Positions 46,145-57,018 of a stretch of DNA of 64,000 nt are shown here, one piece after another; the first letter of the stretch is position 1; each line of letters opens with the position of its first letter. The translations under genes and the position numbers were made by a program. The DNA is from Selaginella tamariscina (lineage: Eukaryota > Streptophyta > Lycopodiopsida > Selaginellales > Selaginellaceae): assembly GCA_003024785.1 (NCBI GenBank), contig PUQB01000244.1, positions 186,001-250,000 on the forward strand, written 5' to 3'. Below the pieces are notes generated by a model. The model was not told the origin of the DNA. It worked only from the letters and a program-made list of their open reading frames with translations, and ran no database searches.

Positions 46145-46880
46145 TGTTCTTTATGGCAATGTCAAAGCCTCATTCAAATCGGTAACTTCTCCTTTACTTG
46201 AAAGGCGTAATCCTAGACTACTCACGCTAGTGATAACCATTTCAAGCAAGCCTTCCTGATCTGGAGATGAAATCTTGCTAAGGTCAATGTGCTCAATGAC
46301 ATTATCCTCGGCCCTGAGCAAGTGTTGCGGTCCAGCAAAATCTTTGAAACCACGATTCAAAATTGCCACTCTAACGGGGCATATTTTGATCAGATTTTTC
46401 TCCAAATCGTCTAGACTGCGTACCTTTAGGGGTAGCAAGTCTAGATGATTTAGAGACGTTGCAGACAACTCCCTGAAAACACGATACTTTTTCGTTATCT
46501 GCCACAGCTCCTTGTTGTCGTCTGAGGTGGGAAGTCTAGACGATCTGGAGACACATCCATTTTAGGCTTTGAAAACTCCCTCAAGATAAGATACCTTTTC
46601 ATTATCTTCCACAGCTCCTTGTTCCTTCTTCCGTGAATTTCAATGCTGCTGGGGAGGTGGGGGTTTCTGAGATGACTTACGAGTTGCTCCTTGCCCGTGG
46701 GATTTTAGACCTGGTAAGGACTCTGAAGGCTTCATAATGTGTGAAATTTTTCAAGATCTTTGTGAGCTTGAATTTGCAGCCGTGCTTCTCTTGCTTATCT
46801 AGATCTTCCCACTCACTTTCTCCATTTGTCTTTTCGTCTTCATCGGATGAAGACTTGCTCGACACAGTTTGAGTTTCAAA
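46145..46880 (-). pseudogene. LRR-like protein gene, 5' half
   Basis: Reading from 46865: MSSKSSSDEDEKTNGESEWE, a low-complexity acidic start, then CKFKLTKILKNFTHYEAFRV (to about 46680). A second segment (46468-46151) has LNHLDLLPLKVRSLDDLEKN and VIEHIDLSKISSPDQEGLLE, leucine-rich-repeat-like, and ends at a TAA (about 46151) seven bases from the retrotransposon junction. Across the element the frame continues with NPIKLKTLVLRTEPDLDLSK (42097 downwards). I take this to be one gene, interrupted by the 4.04-kb element and already carrying a stop or an unrecognised intron. Confidence 0.5.
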
Positions 46881-48019
46881 TCTGCAACAAGCAAAACTTG
46901 AGCAAAGAGATAGTGAAGCTTATTCAGCTGCAAGATTCATGGATGCAGTATCTGCTTTTTAATCGTGCACTCTCCTCACCTGGTTTAAAAGTTAATTTAA
47001 TGACTTTATTACAGTATAAAATGTATCAAATATATAATTATACTTACTGTAGTTGTAAAATTCGTTTGGGGTTACCCAAGCGTTTTTCTCAAATGCATTT
47101 AATAAACCCGTTTGCAAATGCATTTAGGAAAATTTCTAATTTTTATAATAAATTAAAAAGATTTTAAAAATATAATTAGAAAACTAATTTGGGCAATGTT
47201 TAACATTTTTCATAGTCGGAGAGTTTGTGTGGTATTTAGTTTTTGTTGTTTTTGAAATTTCCATAATTTAATAAAATTAAAATGAAAATTAATCTATTAC
47301 GAAAATATGCAAACGCGTTAAACTTTTTTAATACGCGTTTCATTTCAAACGTTTATACTTTAATAATATTAATAATAGTAGCTGCAAACGCAAATTACTA
47401 ATTGCTAAGTAACAAATTGCTAATTAATATATTTATTAATTGACTACCATATATATATTACATATTATTAATATTTTAATGATTGAATATTGTATTGCAG
47501 GATTATTTATTCACAATAATTGTTTTAAGGAAAGCAAGATACATGTACTAAACACAAAAGTCGAGAAAAAAACCCGTCGGTGGAGGACTAGTAACTGTAA
47601 TACCATTACGTGAGTGGCGTTTAGATTTGGGTCATCTCTTGATAAATAGATAAAAAATCAAAGAACTGTAGTGAGTGACGAGCACATCGTCGTACAGCCT
47701 CATTATGCACACATATTGTTTAAAAACAAAAAAAAAACATTTTAAAATATATTTCTTATATTTAAAAATGTTGTTTAGTTTAAACTGATAATTAAATAAA
47801 TAAACCTATCATATTAAAACATTTTAATATAATATGTTTAAAATGATAATTAAATAAATAAACTTATCATATTAAAACATTTAATATAATATAAGTATAC
47901 ATCATATTTAAAATTATTATTTATGATAATAGACAATAATTGGTTTTAAGAACACATTCACAGACATTATACCTACATATATATACAGACTATAGCATAT
48001 TTATTAAAAAAATGAAGTA
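46881..48019. other. AT-rich flank of the MULE element
   Basis: No gene is seen. About 47650-47930 is a direct repeat of 57748-57935, sharing AATCAAAGAACTGTAG, GAGTGACGAGCACATCGTCG and ATAATTAAATAAATAAAC. Within it, 47787-47840 and 47841-47900 are a tandem duplication. Confidence 0.6.
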
Positions 48020-48037
48020 CTGCTATGTATTATTGAT
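48020..48037. repeat. 18-bp flanking duplication (left) of the MULE element
   Basis: CTGCTATGTATTATTGAT is present perfectly at 48020-48037 and at 57001-57018, immediately outside the two terminal inverted repeats. Mutator-type elements usually make 8-11-bp duplications, so 18 bp is long. Confidence 0.9.
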
Positions 48038-48155
48038 GGGTTTGACATTTCCTCGAGCGCAGTTTGCCGAGCGTACGGATTTCCGTCATACCGGAATATT
48101 CCATTCCGTACAGAATATTCGTTTTCATATAAAGAATATTCTGGTGCGGCGGGCG
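48038..48155 (+). repeat. Left terminal inverted repeat of the MULE element
   Basis: About 115 bp, imperfectly paired with the right end. It contains several GAATATTC palindromes and ends with GGTGCGGCGGGCGG. Confidence 0.8.
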
Positions 48156-48345
48156 GGCAATCATGGCGGCACGGTAATGTGTCAAAGTTTCACAAATTTG
48201 GGGGTTAATCTGACATATATATTTATATATTTATATTTATATTTATGTTTTTATTTTTTTAATATTTATATTTATAACTATAATTATATTTTTATATAAA
48301 TACCGCATCAAACTAAATAAAAATTACAATAAAAACATAACTCAA

Positions 48346-51300
48346 TCATGAAGACTCGTTTCCACCAGCCAGTGCCTCGTCGTTAATGAATGCATTGTTA
48401 CGGTGTCGTGAACGTTTCTCCTGTCTGTCGTAAACTTCGAACTCTTCAACCATTTTCTTTGCCATCTGATTAGCGTAGTCTGGTAGAACAATACTGAAAA
48501 CATATTAAAGTTTAAAACCAAAGAAATGATAAAACAAATCTCACTCATCATCTGATGACTCGTATGATCTCTCTTCTGCTGACTCATCTGATGACTCGTC
48601 GTTGTGCTCCACGGACTTCTCCGTAACAACATCCTTGTCGTTTCGAGAAGGCGGATCCTGGTCTCCATCGTTGTCGCTAGCCAAAGGCAAATCCTGTGCT
48701 TCTGTTTCCATGGCCCTCTTCCACTCATCAAAAGGAGTAATCATGGAAACAACTTGATCATCCCCACCACCTTCAGCTGCTGTAACACTTGGAATGACCT
48801 TCCTGAAGACATCTCTGGCTGCTAAAACCAGATCCTTGTTGATGTCGATTCCATAACCATGTCTCCCTGTGTGAAAAGCTGCAAGAATACTAGCACCGGT
48901 TCCCACTGTTAGATCCACAACAGTTCCACCAGGCTTTGTGAGCTTCTCCACTAGCATCGCAAAAACAATTTCGGGCCAATTGAAATCCTGAAAGTTACAA
49001 TATTAGAACATGAGAAATAACAAACAACATTATACCATGGGAGCTGGAAATCTTCTGGCTCATCAAAAAGAAGAGTGTAGCGAGTGTCCAAGATCTCCTT
49101 GTTCTTGGCAACCTTAGAGTAGGGGGAACCAAAAATACACATGGCAATGATGCTTTCCTGAAAAAATAAACATTAAAAAATGACATTCTCAAAAAGAAGA
49201 ATTACCTTTCTAGAGAAACGGTATCCCCATGACTTTGTCGTGTGCACATAACTCATCTGCAGAAACTTTAGCTTGCAAGTTTCTGCAGTGTTCTTCAAAG
49301 CTAGAACATCATCCGGTAGCACAAACACTACCACATGGCCAGCTCTGTCTAATATCCCGAAAGCAAGGTTCACCAAGTTCTTCAGCAAAGCATCCGAGAA
49401 CTTCGTGTATTGATCCACCATCCCGCCTGCCTCAGCAACGCATCCGGTAGGCGGGTCGATGACAACGAGATCAACAGCTCCCTGGATGCATTTTGGTGGA
49501 GGCTTCGCACCAAACACATGAATAGTCCAACTTGACTTGTGACTCACGATCCAATCCTCAAGCTCCTTCAATCCTGACGGAAAAGGCCTTCCGGCTTTGA
49601 AGTACTGGACTGCAAGGTTCTCTGAATCTGCATGAATGATTTCCCAGCTTCCATTTCCCTTCTCAGGCATCACCATCCTCAACATATCATCTTCTTCCAA
49701 TCCAGCCGAGATGAAGGATGGGGCTGAAGAAGAAGCTTGTCCCTTGCTGACCTTGCTCGCCGATCTAGCATACCTGATATCCATCTTCACATGGAGCTTC
49801 CTTGCAGCATTGTCGTTCTTCCATAATAGCTCTCGCCGATCATCCTTGTGTATCTTATAGCTGGCCATCTCCCATTCGGGACAGTCACCAGGAAGGAAAT
49901 CCAGCCAGAAAGGACAGTGTTCCACTTCGTAATCACTGATATCACGTAACAACCGGCTCCACATGCTAGAATCCTTGGTAACATCCATCCACTCTTTGAA
50001 ATCTTCAGGGAGTGCATCGTTTTCCATTTTAAAAACCTGTAAAAATAGATAAAAATCTGTAAAGAAACAAAAAAAAAACTTGCCTGAATGCCATTCTTTT
50101 TGCAGATTTTTCCAGCTCAAATAGTCGAGGAGGTGGAATTGTCGCACCGAACTCCTTGTTCTCGAGCATGTTCTGGTACATATCCAACTTAATTTCATTG
50201 TGCATCTTCATATACCATGTCATGAACTCCTCTACATGCTCGACCAAAAGCTCTTTAGCTGCCTCCGCGACCTGGCACGATAAAACGAATAAAAATGAAA
50301 AATATAAATATTAAATTACCTGGAACCAGTAAGTAAAGATGTGCAAAAACTTGATGAAGTCCTTGTCAGGCCAGCCGGTGACACCTTCCTTCTTGTCTTT
50401 CTCCGTCATGTTCACCAGCTTCTCAAGAACGCCACGTTCTTGAATGTGCACAAGCTTTCCAAGGATATCAACCTTGACGTTGGAAGGAAGCTGGGACTTC
50501 GCGAGCATTTGAAGCTTCTCCAGAGTTATTTGCTTCGTTGATGGTTTGATAGTGATATCTGTGATCGCCTTGAACCAATCTTCACCGACCGCCGGATCAG
50601 CAATGGTGAGGAATTTGTTCATCCGAACTGTGAATGTCTTGTAAACGCTGGAGAGGATCTGAGATTCTGTCTGGTTTGGTTTTCTGTTCGCAAGTTTTGT
50701 AGCGATTTGTCGCTTCAGTTGATTCTGCAAAAGAAACCGAAAATCAAAAAACAGTCAAAAGAAGAAGAAAAGATTACCTCCCAAAAAATCTTCACCAATG
50801 TCGTCTTTGGATACTCGTACCAAACGTCTTCTTTTCTGTTCGATCTCCACACTTCCACAGCTTTTCTATCTTCCTCCGGCATCCCGCGAAGAACATGATC
50901 GGTAGAAAGATCTGCAGACTTCACACAACAATTCCGTAAGAACTGCAAGGTGTGAATGATTGTTGTAGGAACCACACGAGCAGTTGCTCTGCAAAACAAA
51001 ACAACATTTATTTAGTATTTAAATAATGAAACAAACAAGTCACTTACTCATTCAACCGATTGCAAGCAGCGATTAGTCTCTTCTCCTCTTGCACTGTGGA
51101 TGCTATGAGTGTTGCACGTACACGCAAAGTCCATTTCAAACCTGGCTCTTCAGCAAGCAAAGTGTTCAAAGCAACCCGACGATGATTCCCATCCCACACC
51201 AGAAACTTTGCATCTTTCAGAAATCGATACCATGCAGAAAATGCTGGCTTATGCAAATCCGCTTCAAACTCTCTATCGACCTGTGCTTCTGACTCATTCC

Positions 51301-51874
51301 AACTTCGGCGTTCGTCTGCACTCAGCTGTGGTCCGAAAGATAAGGTGAACACTGACGTCTCCTGGTAAAATCCTTCAGCTCTAATCCATCCAACAAGGTC
51401 TTTCACGCCGTCCTTAGTGACATTCCTCAAACGTTGGTGTGGGAGCAACCTGTGAACCGGGATACGCGGAGGCTCACCAAGCTCAACTGGAACGTAGTGG
51501 TCTCGTCCTTGTAGCGATGTGTCAATATCTGTGTCATACCGAATAACAAGATCCCGAAGAAGCTTGGATGGAGCCTCAAGTGTCAGCCGCTCCGGAATTG
51601 CATATGATTCGGCAACATCCTCAGGAGCATCCAGTTTCCTCTTCTTATTGAACATTTTACTACCAAGATCAATATCCGGTACTTCCTCTGCATTACCGTG
51701 TTCTGCAGAGCTTCCTGCAATCTCCCTATTTCTAGGCATCCATTCACTCACCACAGTATGTTCATCAATGACTTGCGAACTATCCACAGGTTCATTGTTC
51801 GTCGGCATCATCTCTTTGTGTTGCAGTTGTGCTTGGCGCCTCGGCCTCCTTTTGCCACGAGGTTTTGGAGCCAT
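48346..51874 (-). CDS. ParB-like/beta-class DNA amino-methyltransferase fusion
   Basis: Eight inferred exons: 51874-51048, 50988-50778, 50724-50320, 50271-50080, 50036-49206, 49157-about 49028, 48987-about 48540 and about 48494-48346. Together they give roughly 1060 residues. Start context: ATGGCTCCAAAACC. A basic N-terminus (PRGKRRPRRQ) could localise it to the nucleus. A ParB-like domain spans residues 140-270 (PVHRLLPHQRLRNVTKDGVK; FLVWDGNHRRVALNTLLAEE). A helical middle follows. The methyltransferase domain has motif IV as VDLVVIDPPTG, before motif I, VVDLTVGTGASILAAFHTGR. The IV-then-I order marks the beta class, which in bacteria makes N6-methyladenine or N4-methylcytosine. The catalytic tetrad is DPPT instead of (D/N/S)PP(Y/F/W), so activity is uncertain. 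The tail is acidic and serine-rich. It is divergent from the transposase within one element. Confidence 0.75.
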
Positions 51875-51879
51875 ATCTG

Positions 51880-53410
51880 CAAGAGCTTCTTGGACGATAT
51901 TTCTTGAAGTGTCAAAGTCTTGTATTTATCTCGTAGTCTCTTACTCTGCCTTTGTCTCATTCTGCAATTACAACAACTGATAAGTGTGTGTGTGTGAGTT
52001 GTTTTAATTTATGGACACACATTTACTATATATGTATACCTATCAATATATATAGACACACACGCACACACACACATATTTATACGTGTAATGTTGTTTG
52101 TGTGTGTGCTCACTATATAATGTTCCTTGTGTATGTGTGTAATGTTGATTATGTGTGTGTGTGTGTGCAATGTTGTTTGTGTTTTGTGATGTGTCTGTGT
52201 GAGAGAATATGGGTATATTCATATCTCTTCACATGTATATACAGACGAAAAAGCATCATCTCATATATACAAGTCTTAAATTCATATACTTATACATACA
52301 TACATACATAATATATATATATATATATATATATAAGTCTTTTTAAGTATGTATTTAAATATATATATTTATATATACACACACACATGTATACAAGTCT
52401 AATGTTGTATAATCATACGTGTGTAAAATGTTATTTATGTGTGTGCGCAAAAACACACACACACACACACACACACACGGATTTCCTGCCCGAATTGGGC
52501 AGGAATCCTGCCCAGATGGTGCGGCCGCCGCACCATCCAGGCGGCAGATTTCCTGCCCGAATTGGCAGGGTGTGTGTGTGTGTGTGTGTGTGTTTGCCGA
52601 AATCGGCAATAACTCATGCGTCGGAGGTGTGTGTGTGTGCACACGCGCGTGCGTTTGTGAATACAAAGAAATCCTACTGAATTTGCACATACATTCACAG
52701 AAATTACTATACACATATATAAGATTTTACCTGTAGCCATGTCGCCGTGACGCTCACACTAGCCTCTTGTCGCCGCAAAAAAAAGAACAAAAGTGCCCTC
52801 TCTCAACAATGGAGAATGGAGAAGAAGAATGGGTAGTCCTGAACCTTTACCCTAAAATCTAACACTTAACCCTTTGACCCTTAACTATAAACTGTGTTTA
52901 ATTAAACCATACAACAGTATATATAATACTTACGATAAATAACATACTATATAAAAGGATACAAATACAAACACATATTTAAGTAAAAATTTGTATGTTA
53001 AAAAAACATATTATTATATAATTAAATAAATATTCGTGTAAAAATATGTATTTATAATTGACAATTGGTAGCGGAGCAAGTATTAATCAACATCTACATT
53101 TGATAAAATACTGGATCAAATAACTATATAATTATAATAAATAAATTAACAGAATATAAACAAGTCATAAATAAATATGTCAGATGAATGTAGATTAGAC
53201 ACACATTTATTTAAAAGACAATAAAGATTGCTCTATCTCTACGTGAAGTGCTATACTATATTAGCATCTAAGATCTATACGTTTCCTTGAATTAAATATT
53301 CGCCCACGTTGAGTCATGATTGTGAATTTTTGAAATGGTAATATCCGATATTTACCAAAAGATGATTAAGTAATGCTGTTGTTTTTCTGTCACGTTTGTG
53401 GTAACTGCTT
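51880..53410. other. Divergent intergenic region of the MULE element
   Basis: This separates the two gene starts and must hold both promoters. It contains TG/CA and TA simple repeats (52060-52170, 52304-52335) and the hairpin at 52456-52602. AT-rich DNA without genes follows to 53410. I see no convincing TATA box assignments among the many TATATA runs. Confidence 0.6.
52456..52602. repeat. GC-rich hairpin between (AC)n and (TG)n tracts
   Basis: Left to right: (AC)n, TTTCCTGCCCGAATTGGGCA, then the centre GATGGTGCGG-CCG-CCGCACCATC, then TTCCTGCCCGAATTGGCAGG and (TG)n. The two halves are complementary, including the AC/TG tracts, so the whole region can fold as one long stem. The central GCGGCCGCCGCA resembles the inner edge of the right terminal repeat (56800-56812). 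Confidence 0.85.
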
Positions 53411-53415
53411 GCAAA

Positions 53416-56400
53416 ATGGCCAGGATTGTTTACGGCAATTTGGATCACGATGTTCCTGTGATAGATGGTGTTGGAATCATTCTTACTAATCAGATTAGAA
53501 CGTTCTTTGGCATTTTTGATTGGCAAAGTGTTCGTCTTTTTAAACTTCTTCATGGGCAATCTGCTTTACAGATCGAAATAAACGAGGACCAAGATGCTGG
53601 AGGGAAGGATAATCCAGGATATGTTTTGTTACCGGATGAAGGACCATTGTTTAAGCTTGTCGTTGCTTCTGACTCTGAATACTCAACGTTGAAGAACCTT
53701 TTCACTTCTAATACCTGCAAAAAGGGAAGAATTCTTATCGAGGGTTCCACGATCATTCATACAAATGAATTGCCTATTGCGTATGATGGGGATGTCATTT
53801 TTGAGCTCCCTCCTTCCGAATACAAATACAAAGGAATGAATCGGAAAGAGGATGGACATACCTGGACAGCAGGAACGACCAGCAACTGGAATTTTCAAGC
53901 GAGGGTGTCCAGGAGCAAATGTGTTGGGAGCCTTTGCTGTATCAACCCGGACTGCCCTGCTTCTAAGGCAGGATTTCCGAACTGCACTAAATGGAAAGGA
54001 TGTATTGTTTCCCCACCTTCAATCGACAAACTGGCAAAAGGATTGACATGTTTTTTCTGTAAAGAAAATCCATTGTGCCTTGAAGTTTGTCATGCTGTGG
54101 CGTTTTGCGTTTTCCCAGACGACATAACCAAGACTAGATTGTTTATCCACCAGGGAAAACATTCACATCCAGTGGGTGATGGTGTTTCTGCATCGAACAA
54201 AGAAGAAATGCATATGGCGGTCCAGAATGCAACAGAAAGAACTCCCAGAGCTAGTCCAAGAGTCATCGAAATGGCAGCATGTAAAGATGCTATCTTTGGT
54301 TTTCTATTAGATAATTCTGAGCCTGGAAGTTGGGATAAGCTCATGGATCATTTGCAACCATTATCAAACAATCGAAGGTACAATTAGAGTTTTACTTTGT
54401 GCTGAGCATTCTTTGATAATACCTTTGATGCAGAGTTCGTCAATGGGTAGCGTCCGCAAAGAGAACTGCTGCTGAAATGCCAGAGAATATTGATGGATTA
54501 TTGGAGCTGAAACGAAGGTTGTCTATCCCATTCATCCACGTGATTCACTATCCTGGGATGAATTTCCGTGGTTCAGACGACCAGGCATTAGTTTTTAAGA
54601 TGACGGTTTCAGGGCCAGGTTCTGGAATCGATTATGTAAGGATGTGCCAACCTCCTCTTGGCCCTTTGCAGAAGAGTTGGGTTCTACTTGATCACACACA
54701 CCGTGTTGTTGATAAGTGGATCACTCTGGCATTGCATGTTTACGACCCAAAGTAAGATGTTATCTTTTTGTTGTTTGCTTAACTCTTTGATTATTTTATA
54801 GTGTGCGCCGATTATCCACCATTGCTTATGGTGACATGAAGAGACAAACGGCTGGAGCTGTGGAGAAGTTTTTTTCGTGCTATGTTGGATGTCTGTTCCG
54901 AGAAGGGAATCTACAATGTGCAGTTCGCTGGGTTTATGTCCGATGAAGCAGGAGCGATCTGGCAAGCAATTAGGAATGTGTTCTTTAATGGCCAAGAAAT
55001 TCCTGGACGTGAACGGAGCTGTATCTTTCACTATGAACAAGCCATACAACGTGTGACAAGGAAGTGGGTCCCTCTTGAACATCAACAACAACATCTTCAA
55101 CTTTTGAGATCATGGCCAACAGCCACATCAACAACTGATCGTGAAGAAATTGAAAATAATCTTTTCCGCTTTTGGAATGAAAATGTGAAGGATGTTGGAG
55201 TTATGCAGACGTGGTTTTCATGGTGGGAAAGACAGAAGAATCATATTTCAAATGTTGTTCTTGAAAGCATGCCGGAGAATGCTGCAAGGGTTGTGCCCAT
55301 GACAAACCAGTCGGAGTCTGTTCACGGAAGATGGAGGAGGGCTAGAGATTCAAAATACATTTCATTGTACCAAGCTACAATCCACGACCTGACTGAATCA
55401 GTGCGACAATGTGCTCTTGTGAAGGCTTTTAGAGATGGAAGGTATAGTGGTTCCGGGCCGACTTCAGAGGAGCTCTCAGCAAGGTTCGAGAGAAGAATGT
55501 CAAATGCTAACTCAACAACACCTACAGCAAAGGTTATCATCGACTTAGTTGAAGATGTTGCTCCATCAAGCATGCAGGATACTGCTTTTGTGGCTGCCAC
55601 GAATGTTGAACATCGCACTGTGCAAAGAAATATGGGGTCAGAGGCTGAACGATCCCACCGACCGGACATCTTCTATAGTGAACAGGTTATTCCAACACAG
55701 TGTAGACGGAAGCGACGATTGGATTTTCAACTTGCAGAAGAACATGAAGAATATGTTCTGGTTGAAGAACAAGATGTTACACCTGGACAATGGGCGATTA
55801 GAAGATGTGGTGAAAGAAGTTCTGTGAAATGTCTGGCAGGCTTTCCCTCTTCAGGAGGTCAGTGGAGTGCTTGTGACAAAAAGATCAGTCCTAGTGGTAA
55901 TCGAGTGGCTGCTCCTTGTTTTTTTGGAAGGATCAGATACAATGACAAAGAAACTGGTGAAGAATGCTTTCGCTCACAAATGATGTATTTTTGTCCAACA
56001 AACATGCTTTGCAACAGACATCCAAGACCAACTATTGTTTCTCCGCCAGCTTCTACCTCGGTTTGGAAAGTTCAAGTGGGCACGAAGCTGATAGCAATGG
56101 AGATCAATGATCTGGCAAGATCAGGTTTTATGCTAGCTGGGCTTCCTTCAGCTCATGCAGGAGTGCCAGGTTTTTCAACACCTCATGTTCCTTCAGTTCC
56201 TGTTGGAGTCACTGGATTTTCAACACCCCCTGCACAATTTCGTGGACCTCCTGTTCCTGCAAGTGGTCGTGCAACAAGAACACCTTTAGGGATGTCTAAG
56301 AAACAACAGGTAAGTTTTGAAGCATGTTTGACGTTGGGAGCATATGTCGCAGAAGTTGACGTGGTTGATCCTCCAACATGCATTCGCTTCAGAGTATGTG

Positions 56401-56636
56401 ACAACGACCATACATCTGCTTGGGTTGTCATTTGTAGCGCACCATCTTGTTCATGCTCGGAGTTCTGCAATGGTCGTCAGTGGGTGCCTTGCAAACATAT
56501 GTATTTTGTTTACAAGCGTGTACTGGGAGCTGATCCTCGAGTTGTCAAGCATTTGCAACGTCGTACACTTGCACCCCGTGAACTAAGTTCTTTATTGATG
56601 CTACCAAGGAACCTCCATCCTCCACCATCTATTTAG
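53416..56636 (+). CDS. MULE-type transposase with SWIM zinc finger (one frameshift)
   Basis: Three exons: 53416-54377, 54434-54751 and 54802-56636, about 1037 residues. Start AAAATGGCC at 53416 is the first good ATG. The N-terminal part has a cysteine cluster (SKCVGSLCCINPDCPASKAG...CTKWKGC...CFFCKENPLC...H..H) of the WRKY-GCM1/FLYWCH-like kind found ahead of MULE transposases. The MULE catalytic core follows: SWVLLDHTHRVVDKW (first Asp), QFAGFMSDEAGAIWQAI (second Asp) and CIFHYEQAIQRV. The C-terminal SWIM finger is CSCSEFCNGRQWVPCKHMYF. In exon 3 a run of seven T (54869-54875) puts VEKFF and RAMLDVCSEKG in different frames; six T would keep one frame. This is a one-base mutation or a homopolymer error. 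Both introns join conserved sequence cleanly. Confidence 0.85.
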
Positions 56637-56799
56637 TGTGTTTGGTTTGTTTTCAAACAGCTTCGGTTTTATATTTGTTATTTCAAACTTATAATTTTCA
56701 ATATAAATTTTAATGGTAATTTTATGTTTAGCATATTTTTAAGTAATTTAACATATATTTTCTTTAAATACAACAAAAATATACTACCATATTTTGTAT

Positions 56800-57000
56800 G
56801 CGGCCGCCGCACTAGAATATTCTAGAATATTCTTGAAAATTTTGGAAGGTCCAATTGTGTGTACACTTGGCAGTACGAAAAATTTCCGTAGAATATTCGA
56901 GGATATCTAGACGGAAATCGTACGGAACAACGGAATATTCAAGAATATTCGGAAATCTAGGTCAAGCTCGTTGACCTGCGCTCGAATTTCGCCGTGCCCC
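56800..57000 (-). repeat. Right terminal inverted repeat of the MULE element
   Basis: About 200 bp paired imperfectly with 48038-48155, longer by an insertion of about 80 bp. It ends CTGCGCTCGAATTTCGCC then GTGCCCC and has many GAATATTC-like motifs. Confidence 0.8.
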
Positions 57001-57018
57001 CTGCTATGTATTATTGAT
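57001..57018. repeat. 18-bp flanking duplication (right) of the MULE element
   Basis: CTGCTATGTATTATTGAT, identical to 48020-48037. The bases on either side of the two copies do not match, which fixes the length at 18. Confidence 0.9.

Larger units (their letters stand above)
48038..57000. mobile_element. 8.96-kb MULE-type DNA transposon carrying a ParB-methyltransferase gene
   Basis: The ends are inverted repeats. Left: GGGTTTGACATTTCC then TCGAGCGCAG at 48053-48062. Right, reverse-complemented: GGGGCACGGCGAAATT then CGAGCGCAG. The shared core is exactly 15 bp from each end. Similarity continues inward through GATTTCCG, AATATTCC, TTCCGTAC and GAATATTCTxGTGCGGCGG (left to about 48152, right to about 56804, with an indel of about 80 bp). 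An 18-bp duplication flanks it. It holds two genes in divergent order, the ParB-methyltransferase on minus and the SWIM-domain transposase on plus, with 1.5 kb of repeat-rich DNA between their starts. No other gene is visible. The methyltransferase frame is conserved across eight exons, which suggests recent or continuing selection. Confidence 0.85.

Noticed and set aside
48342..48731. Minus-strand 129-codon frame (MMSGRGPW...)
   Set aside because: Wrong frame of exons 7-8 of the methyltransferase gene.
52355..52740. Frames through the AC/TG hairpin
   Set aside because: Repeat-driven, open on both strands, no homology features.
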